Positions 30,755 through 39,339 of a stretch of DNA of 50,295 bases are shown in pieces. The notes beneath the pieces are model-generated. The model saw only the letters and a program-made list of their open reading frames with translations. It did no database searches and was not told the DNA's origin. Source of the stretch: an uncultured Chryseobacterium sp. (GTDB lineage: Bacteria; Bacteroidota; Bacteroidia; Flavobacteriales; Weeksellaceae); the NCBI GenBank assembly GCA_913777465.1, contig CAJYRQ010000094.1, positions 1-50,295 on the forward strand. The letters run 5' to 3'. A program made the translations under genes and the position numbers. Within the stretch, counting starts at the first letter, position 1; every line of letters starts with the position of its first letter.

Positions 30755-31189
30755 ATGGGCGTAGCAGATATGTTATTCAAACGTAAAAAAGAGCAGGCAG
30801 AAAAGAACCTGAAAGACGGTCAGGAATATATGGCGGAATATGGAAAAAGGGAAAGTGTGGTTGAGCTGCCAAGCGGATTGCTGTATGAGATTATCACCGA
30901 AGGCGACGGGCCGAAACCGGGACCGAGATCTACGGTAAAATGCCATTACCACGGAACCACCATTACCGGGAAAGTATTCGACAGCTCCGTGAAAAGAGGA
31001 ACGCCGGCTTCATTTCCGTTGAATAAAGTCATTAAAGGATGGACGGAAGCCCTTCAGCTGATGCCGGTGGGCAGCAAATGGAGACTGATTATTCCGCCGC
31101 ACCTCGCCTATGGCGATCAGCAGATCAGCAAGGAAATCGGCCCGAATTCTACCCTTGTCTTTGAGGTGGAATTGCTTGACATCAAATAG
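30755..31189 (+). CDS. FKBP-type peptidyl-prolyl isomerase
   Basis: This 144-aa protein has a short charged N-terminal helix (about 5-30) and one FKBP domain. LPSGLLYEIITEGDGPKPGPRSTVKCHYHGTTITGKVFDSS spans about 39-79 with the typical YHG and FDSS. VIKGWTEALQLMPVGSKWRLIIPPHLAYGDQ (about 92-122) holds the active-site W and Y. GPNSTLVFEVELLDI closes the domain. It catalyses cis-trans proline isomerisation. No signal peptide is present, so it is likely cytosolic, unlike Mip-type FKBPs. Confidence 0.95.
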   Translation: MGVADMLFKRKKEQAEKNLKDGQEYMAEYGKRESVVELPSGLLYEIITEGDGPKPGPRSTVKCHYHGTTITGKVFDSSVKRGTPASFPLNKVIKGWTEALQLMPVGSKWRLIIPPHLAYGDQQISKEIGPNSTLVFEVELLDIK

Positions 31190-31207
31190 CCTTTCTTAAA
31201 AACAGCT

Positions 31208-31241
31208 TAAAAATTTATCCGGATTCAGGGTAAATTTTTTT
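31208..31241 (+). terminator. Terminator after the FKBP gene
   Basis: AAAAATTTATCC pairs with GGGTAAATTTTT (one mismatch) around GGATTCA and runs into TTTTTT, 20 bp after the stop. Confidence 0.75.
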
Positions 31242-31371
31242 ATTTATGTATATTAGTATTTTGCTTTATCAGAAGATTTAATTTAAGCATAAAGAACAGA
31301 AGCTGTTGCTCGGAAACCGTCATGGTTGTCTTGGTACAGATATGTTTTCCGTTGAATTAAAGAAATACAAA

Positions 31372-32322
31372 ATGAAAAAACTGTTTTATTTTTTGCCGTT
31401 GCTTTGCCTGTTGGCGTCCTGCGTTTCAAAGAAAAACCAGGCTATTAAGCAGAATATCCTGACGCTCAGGGACAGTTACTGCAAAGCACCGTTCAAATAT
31501 AATTACGATAATAAATTACCGTCATACAATTCGGATTCCATTATTGCAGCCAATAAAGACCTGAAGGGAAATTTTTCCGACCAGAGCATCCTGATCCTTA
31601 ATGCACTGGACAACCTGGATGAAGTGCATGAAATCATGGAGCTGAAAAAAGATTCTTCTTTACAGTCGCAGGTAAAAGTATTGCAGCTGAAAACCAGGAT
31701 CAACAGCAAAATTACGATTGCCCTGACCGAACTGGATGCCGTAGCCGCCGAATTCGATTGTGAAGGGGAGCGGGTGGCCCAGATCGGAAATTATGTGGAT
31801 AACCTGAACGATTCCAGAAACAACAGGCTTATTCTTTACTCGATTGCAGCGGGAGCCGCCGCATCCATTGCCGGAGGAATTGTGAAAAATGATACCTGGA
31901 GCAATGCGATCGATATCGGTGGGGGAGCATTGGGAGCCGGTTTTGGGCTGGCTACCCTAAATCCGAAAGGAAGAAAGGTGGAATTTATCCATCAGCGGAA
32001 CCTGCTGAGAGATATCTGGAAAGAAAAACTCGAATCCCCGAATTTCCCGCCGTTCATCTGGTATATGTATACCGAAAAAAGATTTTCAAACCGGGAAAAG
32101 CAATCCATTATTTCCAGCATGAAGGAGCGCTGGCTGCATTACCAGTTTGATGACGATAAACAAAAGGCCGATCAGTCGGTGATTTTCAGTGACGGTGGTT
32201 TCTACCGCTCACAGGATCTTAATGACCGTGCCGCTATGCTCAACCAGATGCAGTCGGCCACGAGGACGATCAACCAGAATATCAATTACCTGCTGCTGGA
32301 TTTGGACCGGCTGATTCTTTAA
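31372..32322 (+). CDS. Lipoprotein of unknown function with glycine-rich segment
   Basis: This 316-aa protein has lipoprotein signal MKKLFYFLPLLCLLASCVSK (lipobox LASC, Cys at about 17). The mature part is helical (about 40-160). A hydrophobic glycine/alanine stretch follows, SIAAGAAASIAGGIVKNDTW and GGGALGAGFGLATLNPKG (about 161-204), which could insert in a membrane. The end is charged. ATG 31372 is chosen because it gives the signal peptide; an earlier in-frame start at 31306 would not. The family is not recognised. The cysteine should carry lipid in the inner or outer membrane. Confidence 0.78.
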   Translation: MKKLFYFLPLLCLLASCVSKKNQAIKQNILTLRDSYCKAPFKYNYDNKLPSYNSDSIIAANKDLKGNFSDQSILILNALDNLDEVHEIMELKKDSSLQSQVKVLQLKTRINSKITIALTELDAVAAEFDCEGERVAQIGNYVDNLNDSRNNRLILYSIAAGAAASIAGGIVKNDTWSNAIDIGGGALGAGFGLATLNPKGRKVEFIHQRNLLRDIWKEKLESPNFPPFIWYMYTEKRFSNREKQSIISSMKERWLHYQFDDDKQKADQSVIFSDGGFYRSQDLNDRAAMLNQMQSATRTINQNINYLLLDLDRLIL

Positions 32323-32333
32323 CAAATTTTAAT

Positions 32334-32374
32334 TGTAATAAAATTTGTTACATTAAAATATTTATTTATCTTTG
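32334..32374 (+). promoter_or_regulatory. Rrf2 gene promoter with palindromic operator
   Basis: TTTG (32344-32347), 19 bp, TATCTTTG (32367-32374) is a complete Bacteroidetes promoter. The palindrome TGTAA-N9-TTACA (32334-32352) covers the -33 box. The same palindrome stands before the next gene at 32815. It is likely the Rrf2 protein's own repressor site. Confidence 0.75.
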
Positions 32375-32386
32375 CCTGTAATTATC

Positions 32387-32797
32387 ATGAACAATACAAG
32401 ATTTGCTACGGCAGTACATATCATGACCTTATTGGCGGAATGTCCGCAGGATTGGCTGACGTCCGAGTGGATGGCAGGAAGTATCAATATCAATCCTGTG
32501 ATGGTACGTAAAGAATTGAGCGTACTGAGAGAAGCGGGATTGATTGTCAGCCGTCAGGGAAAAGAAGGAGGGAGCCAATTGGCAAAAAATGCAGATGCGA
32601 TCAGCATTTCCGAAATTTATCTTGCGGTAAAGAACACAGAAGTGCTGGGTAAGAAAAACAGCAATCCGAATCCGGCCTGTCCGGTAGGAAAAGACATCAA
32701 CAATCATTTAAAAAGCCTATTTTCTGAAACCGATCAGCTGGTTTTAAACTTTTTGGGCAATAAATCCTTAAAAGCTTTCTGTGATCAGTTCAGATAA
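32387..32797 (+). CDS. Rrf2 family transcription regulator (YwnA-like)
   Basis: This 136-aa protein is a winged-helix regulator. FATAVHIMTLLAECPQDWLTSEWMAGSININPVMVRKELSVL covers about 6-47 in pattern, then comes the wing SRQGKEGGSQLAKNADAISISEIY. The cluster that would bind Fe-S (three Cys) is not present. Only PACPVG has a single Cys, so it is probably not an iron-sulfur sensor. ATG 32387 is chosen over TTG 32372, which lies in the -7 box. Together with the next gene it resembles the ywnA-ywnB pair of Bacillus. Autoregulation is supported by the twin palindromes. Confidence 0.9.
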   Translation: MNNTRFATAVHIMTLLAECPQDWLTSEWMAGSININPVMVRKELSVLREAGLIVSRQGKEGGSQLAKNADAISISEIYLAVKNTEVLGKKNSNPNPACPVGKDINNHLKSLFSETDQLVLNFLGNKSLKAFCDQFR

Positions 32798-32814
32798 AAA
32801 TTTTTAACTATAAA

Positions 32815-32833
32815 TGTAATAAATGTTATTACA
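32815..32833. promoter_or_regulatory. Second Rrf2 operator
   Basis: TGTAA-N9-TTACA, the same 19-bp dyad as at 32334-32352, located 22 bp before the ATG of the NAD(P)-binding gene. Confidence 0.72.
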
Positions 32834-32854
32834 ATTAATTTAAATAAAATTACT

Positions 32855-33505
32855 ATGAAAAAAGTAGCCGTAATCGGAGCCACAGGATTTGTGGGAAAAC
32901 CATTAGTGAATGAATTAATTAACAGAGGGTATGAAGTCGAAGCCATTGTAAGAGATGCCTCAAAAGTTGAGCAGAACGAAAAAGTAACTGCAAAAAGTGT
33001 AGATGTAAATAAGGTGGATGAACTGGCGGAAGCTTTAAAAGGAAATGATGCGGTAATAAACGCCTTTAATGCAGGATGGACCAACCCGAACCTGTATGAT
33101 GATTTCCTGAACGGTTCGGTAAATATCGAAAAAGCAGTGGAAAAGTCCGGGGTTAAGAGATTTATTACCGTAGGTGGTGCAGGAAGCCTGTACATCGACG
33201 GAAATCAGCTGGTAGACGGTCCCGATTTTCCTGCCGATATCAAACCTGGGGCAACGGCCGCAAGGGATTATTTAAATAAAATCAAAGAAAACACAACATT
33301 AGACTGGACATTCTTCAGCCCGGCCATCGAAATGCATCAGGGAACAGCCGGCGTAAGGACGGGAAAATACAGAACGGCACTGGAAAATCCGGTATTTGAT
33401 GAAAACGGCAGAAGCGTTCTTTCCGTAGAAGATGTAGCCGTAGTGTTGGCAGATGAACTGGAACAGAGCAACCATATCCGCGAGCGCTTTACCGCAGCAT
33501 ACTAA
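32855..33505 (+). CDS. NAD(P)-binding oxidoreductase (YwnB/NmrA-like)
   Basis: This 216-aa atypical short-chain dehydrogenase has the N-terminal Rossmann motif KVAVIGATGFVGKPLVNEL (about 3-21, GATGFVG). VINAFNAGW (about 68-76) and FITVGGAGSLYIDG (about 102-115) follow, and LDWTFFSPAIEMHQG (about 148-162) gives the substrate side. No YxxxK catalytic pair is evident, so it may bind rather than reduce, as in NmrA-like sensors. It follows the Rrf2 gene by 57 bp and shares its operator, so it is likely induced by the same signal (redox or reactive aldehyde, inferred). Confidence 0.9.
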   Translation: MKKVAVIGATGFVGKPLVNELINRGYEVEAIVRDASKVEQNEKVTAKSVDVNKVDELAEALKGNDAVINAFNAGWTNPNLYDDFLNGSVNIEKAVEKSGVKRFITVGGAGSLYIDGNQLVDGPDFPADIKPGATAARDYLNKIKENTTLDWTFFSPAIEMHQGTAGVRTGKYRTALENPVFDENGRSVLSVEDVAVVLADELEQSNHIRERFTAAY

Positions 33506-33555
33506 TTCAAATTAGTACAAAGAATTTCAACACTGCCCATGCAGTATTGCCCATA

Positions 33556-33592
33556 AAAAAGGATGCCCCAAAAGCATCCTTTCTCATTTTTA
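33556..33592 (+). terminator. Terminator after the NAD(P)-binding gene
   Basis: AAAGGATGC pairs with GCATCCTTT around CCCCAAAA-type loop sequence and is followed by a T-rich tail. Confidence 0.85.
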
Positions 33593-33614
33593 TATTTTTG
33601 TATTGTTGTATTTT

Positions 33615-33649
33615 AGCCATAAGCCATAAGCCATAAGCCATAAGCCATT
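33615..33649. repeat. Heptamer tandem repeat
   Basis: Five AGCCATA units (the last AGCCATT) lie directly against the 3' end of the peptidase gene. Possible replication slippage region. Confidence 0.85.
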
Positions 33650-34668
33650 TACAGATTCATAAACAGCTTCGGATTAACCGGTGTATTGTTCTTATGAACT
33701 TCGTAATGAAGATGAGGTCCGGTAGAACGTCCGGAATTTCCGGATTTGGCGATTACCTGCCCTACTTTTACTTTATCATTTACCTTCGCTACCAACTGGG
33801 ACAAGTGCCCGTAAAGCGTTGCCAGTCCGTTTCCGTGAGAGACAATCACGCAATTTCCGTAACCGCCTTTCTGTCCGGAGAAAATCACGGTGCCCGCCGC
33901 GGTTGCTATCACATCGGAACCGAAGGCAACGGCAATGTCCAGTCCTTTGTGAAACTGCATCTGGTCGGCTTCGGCAGGAGGGTTGTTTTTCTCAGCCGGC
34001 TTGTCGGTAGTCGCAACAACGGCTTTTGAGGAAGTATTAGCGGCCACCGGAGCGGATGCGGAAAAAGTCACTTTCGGAGTTACCATCACCTTAACTTCCC
34101 TTTTATTGCCGTAACTGTCCGTCACTTCAATGATTTTTTCCACAGGTTCAGCTTTTACTTCCGGAGCAGCAACGGCTACAGCAGCCGGTTTTGTACTGTT
34201 ACCGGTTTTTACAGCGGCATAGACGGTTTTAAAAGGAATCGGGTTTTTCCGTACGCCGAAGTTGGAGGAAATATAGCCTTCGGTCGGCATTCCCAGAGGA
34301 ACCTGCAGCAACTTGTTCTGAAGGTTCATCAGGTACTGGCTGTACCGGTTGGCCTGCTTGGCAAGGTAAACAGAATTTGAAATGCTGTCCTTACTGAGAA
34401 TCGTCACTTTTTCGTTCGGAACATCTTTGGATTTCAGGAAAGAATTCAGCTCGGCTACGGTCTGATCCATCAAAGTGAGATCGGTCTTCATCTTCAGATA
34501 ATCCACACTGTCTTTTTCAGTGTTTATCTTTACCAGGTTTACTTCATAGTTTCTGTTGTCCTTTTCGGAATACAGCTTGGCGATGAAAATCCCCTGGGCA
34601 AAAACTACTAGCAAAAGGCCTCCCAGAAGCACATTTACGTTCTTTTTACGGCTTAGAAATCTCTTCAT
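33649..34668 (-). CDS. M23 family peptidase (cell-wall endopeptidase)
   Basis: This 339-aa protein has a basic N-terminus and a membrane anchor, VNVLLGGLLLVVFAQGIFIA (about 11-30). A coiled region (about 35-110) and a disordered alanine/valine linker (about 155-225) follow. The C-terminal M23 domain is FHKGLDIAVAFGSDVIATAAG (about 239-259), then GNCVIVSHGNGLATLYGHLS and STGPHLHYEVHKNNTPVNP. The H-x8-D zinc pattern and HxH are complete, so it should be active on peptidoglycan in the periplasm. ATG 34668 with AAGAGAAG before it is preferred over TTG 34686. Confidence 0.93.
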   Translation of the reverse strand: MKRFLSRKKNVNVLLGGLLLVVFAQGIFIAKLYSEKDNRNYEVNLVKINTEKDSVDYLKMKTDLTLMDQTVAELNSFLKSKDVPNEKVTILSKDSISNSVYLAKQANRYSQYLMNLQNKLLQVPLGMPTEGYISSNFGVRKNPIPFKTVYAAVKTGNSTKPAAVAVAAPEVKAEPVEKIIEVTDSYGNKREVKVMVTPKVTFSASAPVAANTSSKAVVATTDKPAEKNNPPAEADQMQFHKGLDIAVAFGSDVIATAAGTVIFSGQKGGYGNCVIVSHGNGLATLYGHLSQLVAKVNDKVKVGQVIAKSGNSGRSTGPHLHYEVHKNNTPVNPKLFMNL

Positions 34669-34869
34669 TTTTCTTCTCTTAGTCAATTACAAAACAGTTT
34701 TAAGCCTGCAAATTTAATTAAAAATAAACTTTACGGCCTATTTTTAACAGAACTTTAGGCATATCGGTAATTAACGGAAGTTTAGCCATTTAATTGTCCG
34801 GAAATGTTAATTTAACATAAAATGGGTTTTATCATGTCCCTAAACATTTTTCTTCCATCTTTGTTTTAA

Positions 34870-34877
34870 TATATTTG
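34870..34877 (+). promoter_or_regulatory. -7 box of gpsA
   Basis: TATATTTG matches TAnnTTTG, 17 bp before the ATG. It fits a short-leader mRNA. Confidence 0.55.
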
Positions 34878-34894
34878 CAGTTCACATTTCTATT

Positions 34895-35932
34895 ATGGCT
34901 AAAAAGAAAACCAATACAGAATCGAATCCTAAAAAAAGCAAAAATGACCTCCCGGTAGGAGTGGTCGGAAGCGGAAGTTTTGCTACTGCTATTGTGAAAA
35001 TGCTGGTGGAAAACTGTAAAGTGGTGCATTGGTGTGTAAGGAACGAGTATGTAAAAGGCGCCATCGAGCAGAGAGGCCATAATCCGACGTACCTTACGGC
35101 GGTGAATTTTAACCTTAAAAATTTGAAGCTGACGACGGATATCAATGAACTGGTTTCCGCCTGTGACGTAGTGGTACTTGCAACGCCTTCCATCTATCTA
35201 TCGGATACAATGGAGAAAATGACGTGTGACAGTACCAATAAAATCTTCGTTTCCGCTATCAAAGGGATCATTCCCAAAGTGAATGATGTTGTAGCGCATT
35301 ACCTGAGGGATGAATTCAAGATCGGTTTCCGCAACCAGGCGGTGATCGCAGGACCCTGCCACGCCGAAGAAGTGGCCATGGAAAGGCTTTCCTATCTTAC
35401 GGTTGCTACGGTAGAAGAGGAGGTTTCCGCAAAACTGGTGAATATCTTCAATTCAGATTTTATAAAGATGCATTCCAGCAAGGATCTTTTAGGCAATGAG
35501 TACAGTGCCATCCTGAAAAATATTTTTGCCATCGGTGCCGGTATCGCCAGCGGTCTGGGCTATGGGGACAACTTTACGGCTGTATTTGTCTCCAACGCCA
35601 TCCGTGAAATGGAAACTTTCCTGGAAGCCATTTATGAAGCTCCGCGGGATGTGAATGAAAGTGCCTATTTAGGGGATTTACTCGTAACGGCATATTCCCT
35701 GTTCTCAAGAAACCGGAACCTCGGGAACCTGATCGGAAAAGGATATACGGTGAAATCCGCAATCCAGTCCATGAACATGGTGGCGGAAGGATACTACGCC
35801 GCAGATTCCATCTACAAAACCTCAAAAGAAAAAGGATTGAAACTGCCGATTGTTGATACCATTTACAGCATTCTCTATGAAGGCAAAAATGCAGAAAAAC
35901 AATTCAAAAAACTGACGGCCAGATTAGATTAA
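34895..35932 (+). CDS. gpsA: NAD(P)-dependent glycerol-3-phosphate dehydrogenase
   Basis: This 345-aa enzyme reduces dihydroxyacetone phosphate to sn-glycerol-3-phosphate for phospholipid synthesis. The dinucleotide site is VGVVGSGSFATAIVKML (about 22-38, GxGxxA type). VVLATPSIYLSDTM (about 90-103) and FVSAIKGI (about 114-121) follow. IAGPCHAEEVAMERLSYLTVA (about 149-169) is the family's GPxxAxE block. Catalytic Lys is in NEYSAILKNIFAIGAGIASGLGYGDN. An N-terminal lysine-rich tail of about 18 residues is extra. It is cytosolic and a single gene. Confidence 0.97.
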   Translation: MAKKKTNTESNPKKSKNDLPVGVVGSGSFATAIVKMLVENCKVVHWCVRNEYVKGAIEQRGHNPTYLTAVNFNLKNLKLTTDINELVSACDVVVLATPSIYLSDTMEKMTCDSTNKIFVSAIKGIIPKVNDVVAHYLRDEFKIGFRNQAVIAGPCHAEEVAMERLSYLTVATVEEEVSAKLVNIFNSDFIKMHSSKDLLGNEYSAILKNIFAIGAGIASGLGYGDNFTAVFVSNAIREMETFLEAIYEAPRDVNESAYLGDLLVTAYSLFSRNRNLGNLIGKGYTVKSAIQSMNMVAEGYYAADSIYKTSKEKGLKLPIVDTIYSILYEGKNAEKQFKKLTARLD

Positions 35933-36235
35933 ATTAATTTGTAGGTAAAAGAACCAGGTTCTGAGTCCTGGATGGACAACCTAAATCAGCACTGAATGCA
36001 ACCGATGAAAACAGTGTAATCCAATAAATAATAATTAATTTAGCTGGCAATTTCGTAGCATTTAATTTTTAACTGAATAATGATTAATCGTTTCAATAGC
36101 TGATTATTGATAATTTCCATTAAAATTTACAGCAAAATAAAAACTTGTGTTTTCAGGAAAAATCAGGTGTTAAAATTTAACAAAGTCATATTGTTTGTTA
36201 AAACTTTTCCCGAAATTTGATAGAAAATACAGTTT
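35933..36235. other. Spacer before mqo
   Basis: About 300 bp, AT-rich. GAACCAGGTTCTGAGTCCTGG near 35950-35970 can form a small hairpin, perhaps the gpsA terminator. No gene or repeat was seen. Confidence 0.4.
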
Positions 36236-37738
36236 ATGTCACAGCTTATCAGCAGAACCCCCAAGCCCAAATACGATGTGGTTTTAATAGGAGGCGGCAT
36301 CATGAGTGCTACCCTGGCCACTTTACTTCATGAATTTGATCCGGATCTTGAGATTGCTATCTTCGAGAGATTAGGCCGCTTTGCCAAAGAAAGCACCGCT
36401 GCCTGGAATAATGCCGGAACCGGTCACTCTGCCTTTTGTGAACTTAATTACACGCCTGAACAACCCGACGGATCGATCGATATATCCAAAGCGGAAAGCA
36501 TTGCCGAACAGTTTGAAATCTCCAAACAGTTCTGGTCCTACTTAGTTTCAAAAGAATACATCCGGGATCCGAAAGATTTCATTAATTCATGCCCGCACAT
36601 GAGTTTGGTTTTCGGGGAAAAGGACGCCGAATACCTGAAAAAGAGACACGATAAAATGTCTGAATCCGTTCTTTTCCAGGGAATGGAATTTACCACAGAC
36701 CACGATAAACTGAGGGAATGGATCCCTTTGGTGATGCAGAAACGGAACCAGTCTGAAGTAATGGCCGCTACCAAAATGGATATGGGAACCGATGTTAACT
36801 TTGGAACACTGACCCGGAAAATGGGAAGGCATCTGGTGGAAGATTCCAATGTGGAAGTGTTTCTGTATCATGAAGTAAAAGACATCGATCCGAAAGAAGA
36901 CGGAACCTGGGAAATGAAGGTGAAAGACCGGATCAACAACCATAAACAGGAAGTTGAAGCGGACTTTGTATTCATCGGAGCCGGAGGGTATGCTTTACCG
37001 TTGCTGGACAGTTCGGACATCAGGGAAAGCGAAGGATACGGAGGTTTTCCGGTTTCCGGACAGTGGCTGGTGAGCCATAACCAGGAACTGGTGGAAAAAC
37101 ACCAGGCCAAAGTATATACGCAAGCAACCGTAGGAGCACCGCCAATGTCTGTTCCTCACCTGGATCTCCGGATCATCGATGGTGAAAAAGCATTGCTTTT
37201 CGGGCCATTTGCCGGATTCTCCACCAAATTTTTAAAAGAAGGAAGCTACCTGGATCTGCCGGAAAGCGTGAACACCAAAAATTTGCGCTCCCTTTTCGGA
37301 GCCTGGTGGCATAACATTCCCTTAACGAAATACCTGATCCAGCAGGTAGCCATGAATAAGGCCCAACGGATACAGCATCTGAGGGAATTCGTTAAAGATG
37401 CCAAAGAAGAAGATTGGGAACTGAAAGTGGCCGGGCAACGGGTTCAGGTCATCAAAAAAGATCAGAAAGACGGTGGTAAGCTGGAATTCGGAACTGAGGT
37501 GGTGGTCAACAAAAAAGGAACGATCGCTTCTTTACTGGGAGCCTCTCCCGGAGCTTCCACTGCCGTTTATGCCATGCTGAATGTTCTGGAAAAATGTTTC
37601 CCTGAAAAGCTTCACGGCGAATGGAAAGAAAAACTGCTGGAAATGGTACCTTCATACGGTCAGAAATTAGCCGGCAATCCGGAACTTACCCAAAAAGTAA
37701 GAAATTACTCCAAAGAAAAATTAGAGTTAGAATATTAA
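36236..37738 (+). CDS. mqo: Malate:quinone oxidoreductase
   Basis: This 500-aa FAD enzyme oxidises malate to oxaloacetate and passes electrons to quinone at the inner membrane face. The FAD site is YDVVLIGGGIMSATLATLLHEF (about 13-34). ERLGRFAKESTAAWNNAGTGHSAFCELNYTP (about 44-74) is the signature of MQO. FIGAGGYALPLLDSSDI and GASPGASTAVYAMLNVLE close the fold. The length matches the family (about 490-500). It replaces or complements a soluble malate dehydrogenase in the TCA cycle. It is a single gene. Confidence 0.97.
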   Translation: MSQLISRTPKPKYDVVLIGGGIMSATLATLLHEFDPDLEIAIFERLGRFAKESTAAWNNAGTGHSAFCELNYTPEQPDGSIDISKAESIAEQFEISKQFWSYLVSKEYIRDPKDFINSCPHMSLVFGEKDAEYLKKRHDKMSESVLFQGMEFTTDHDKLREWIPLVMQKRNQSEVMAATKMDMGTDVNFGTLTRKMGRHLVEDSNVEVFLYHEVKDIDPKEDGTWEMKVKDRINNHKQEVEADFVFIGAGGYALPLLDSSDIRESEGYGGFPVSGQWLVSHNQELVEKHQAKVYTQATVGAPPMSVPHLDLRIIDGEKALLFGPFAGFSTKFLKEGSYLDLPESVNTKNLRSLFGAWWHNIPLTKYLIQQVAMNKAQRIQHLREFVKDAKEEDWELKVAGQRVQVIKKDQKDGGKLEFGTEVVVNKKGTIASLLGASPGASTAVYAMLNVLEKCFPEKLHGEWKEKLLEMVPSYGQKLAGNPELTQKVRNYSKEKLELEY

Positions 37739-37828
37739 AATGTGAATGGTGAATGGTCAATTGTGAATTTAAAAAATTGACATTTGCAGAATAATTGACC
37801 ATTTACTATTCACCATTACCCATTATTG
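37739..37828. repeat. R2 repeat between mqo and the next gene
   Basis: TGTGAATGGTGAATGGTCAA and its partner TTGACCATTTACTATTCACC enclose about 40 bp, forming an inverted R2 unit. Confidence 0.6.
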
Positions 37829-38233
37829 ATGTCTGAAACCATTGCAAAACCCATTATCGTTAAAGAATTACTGGAATCTCTTCAGGCCAAAGTGGAAGAA
37901 GAGCAGCAGGTAATTGTACATTGCTGTTTTCCTGCATCGCCGTTTCTGGGCAACCTGATCCGGATCTGGCAGTCCACTTATCTTTTCGATAACCAGTCGG
38001 AACACCGGAGTGAGCTGATCCATGCAGAAAATATTACCATCTATCCCAATTGGACTCCGGTCCCTTTTATGCGGGATTTCTGGTTTACGCTTGTTTTCTC
38101 AGGTCTTCCGAAGAGCTGCAAAAGTTTCGATCTCAAAGAAGTTATTCCTGAAGAAGGCGGTTTCTTTGTGGAATCCATCAAAAGGAATTCTTCGGATATT
38201 TACCGGGTGAAAATTTCAGAATCATACATTTAG
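37829..38233 (+). CDS. Conserved-looking hypothetical protein
   Basis: This 134-aa soluble protein has no motif I can name. It has an N-terminal helix (IVKELLESLQAKVEEEQQVI, about 9-28). A cysteine pair lies in VIVHCCFPASPFLGNLIRIW (about 27-46). A strand-rich middle with ITIYPNWTPVPFMRDFWFTLVFSG in pattern (about 68-91) follows. ATG 37829 is used. The TTG one codon before would add one residue. It runs into the next gene with 14 bp between, so they may be co-transcribed. Confidence 0.65.
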   Translation: MSETIAKPIIVKELLESLQAKVEEEQQVIVHCCFPASPFLGNLIRIWQSTYLFDNQSEHRSELIHAENITIYPNWTPVPFMRDFWFTLVFSGLPKSCKSFDLKEVIPEEGGFFVESIKRNSSDIYRVKISESYI

Positions 38234-38247
38234 AGCATTCATTCACC

Positions 38248-38862
38248 ATGAAAAAATACCTCTTTCTGTTTGTATTATTTCCTTTGTTGTTTTCCTCACA
38301 AAAGGCATCAAAAGAAGAATCTGAGATAAAAAAGTTTCAAAAGGAACTGAATGCCGAATACCGGAATCCCAAAGAAACACCTTTGAGGGGAGGTAATTTC
38401 ACCCGATTCAAAGCGCATCCTTTCTTTCCGGTCGACATGAAGTACAGGGTTACAGCTCAATTTACAAAAACGGAAAATGCCGAACCTTTCGGCCTGCCGA
38501 CTTCTTCAGGAAAAACAAAAGTCTATAAAGAATACGGAAAAGCAAGTTTTACACTCGCTGGAAAACCGTACACTCTGATTTTATATCAAAGCATGGATCT
38601 GATCAAACAGGAAAAATATAAGGATTATCTGTTCCTGCCGTTCCGCGATGCAACCAACGGAAAAGAAACCTACGGCGGCGGCAAGTATATGGATCTAACC
38701 ATTCCCAAAGGAAATACCATCATTCTGGATTTCAATAAATCCTACCAGCCGTATTGCGCCTATAACGCGTATGACTACAATTGTCCGGTCGTACCCGAAG
38801 AAAACAGGCTGCCGGTTGAAATCCGGGCTGGTGTTATGTATGAAGACATCTATCATCATTAA
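38248..38862 (+). CDS. DUF1684 family exported protein
   Basis: This 204-aa protein has signal peptide MKKYLFLFVLFPLLFSSQKA (about 1-20). The DUF1684 domain holds FTRFKAHPFFPVDMKYRV (about 51-68) and GKPYTLILYQSMDL (about 107-120). It also has YLFLPFRDATNGKETYGGGKYMDL (about 129-152) and ILDFNKSYQPYCAYNAYDYNCPV, the family's FN.AYNPYCAY..Y.CP hallmark. It should be exported to the periplasm or anchored. The biochemical role of DUF1684 is unknown. Confidence 0.92.
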   Translation: MKKYLFLFVLFPLLFSSQKASKEESEIKKFQKELNAEYRNPKETPLRGGNFTRFKAHPFFPVDMKYRVTAQFTKTENAEPFGLPTSSGKTKVYKEYGKASFTLAGKPYTLILYQSMDLIKQEKYKDYLFLPFRDATNGKETYGGGKYMDLTIPKGNTIILDFNKSYQPYCAYNAYDYNCPVVPEENRLPVEIRAGVMYEDIYHH

Positions 38863-38865
38863 ACG

Positions 38866-39339
38866 ATGGTGAGCCTGCAGTTTTTTGAAGAAGAAAACTT
38901 TTCCGGTGTCAATTATGCGCTGGATGAAAATCAGCTGCAGTATACTTCTTCTGCGGCAAATGCCCTTAAGAGAATAGTCGACCGGAATACCGGGCTCGAA
39001 TTTCCGGTCACGGTATTCGACACCGGAATACCTGTGGGGTTTTTCACACTCGACTTCGGCGAAGATAAAATGGAGCTTACCGATAACCCGAATTCGGTTT
39101 TATTAAGGTCATTATCCATCAATCCCGAAATGCAGGGCAAAGGAATCGGCAAAGCGGCTATGATCCTGGTAGATGACTTTGTACGCGAACATTTTCGAGA
39201 CTGCCATGAAATCGTTCTTGCCGTCAACCAAAATAATGTTTCCGCCTACAGGCTTTACCAAAAAGTGGGCTACCGGTATGAAGGGAAAAAAAGAATGGGC
39301 AGAAGCGGACCGCAATATCTGATGTCTAAAAGTATTTAA
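38866..39339 (+). CDS. GNAT family N-acetyltransferase
   Basis: This 157-aa protein has LLRSLSINPEMQGKGIGKAAMILV (about 79-102), the acetyl-CoA site Q/RxxGxG/A of the GNAT fold. VLAVNQNNVSAYRLYQKVGYRYEGKKR (about 118-144) is the usual end, with NxxA..LY..GF. It transfers an acetyl group to an unknown amine. It starts 3 bp after the DUF1684 gene, giving a likely three-gene operon from 37829. Confidence 0.92.
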   Translation: MVSLQFFEEENFSGVNYALDENQLQYTSSAANALKRIVDRNTGLEFPVTVFDTGIPVGFFTLDFGEDKMELTDNPNSVLLRSLSINPEMQGKGIGKAAMILVDDFVREHFRDCHEIVLAVNQNNVSAYRLYQKVGYRYEGKKRMGRSGPQYLMSKSI

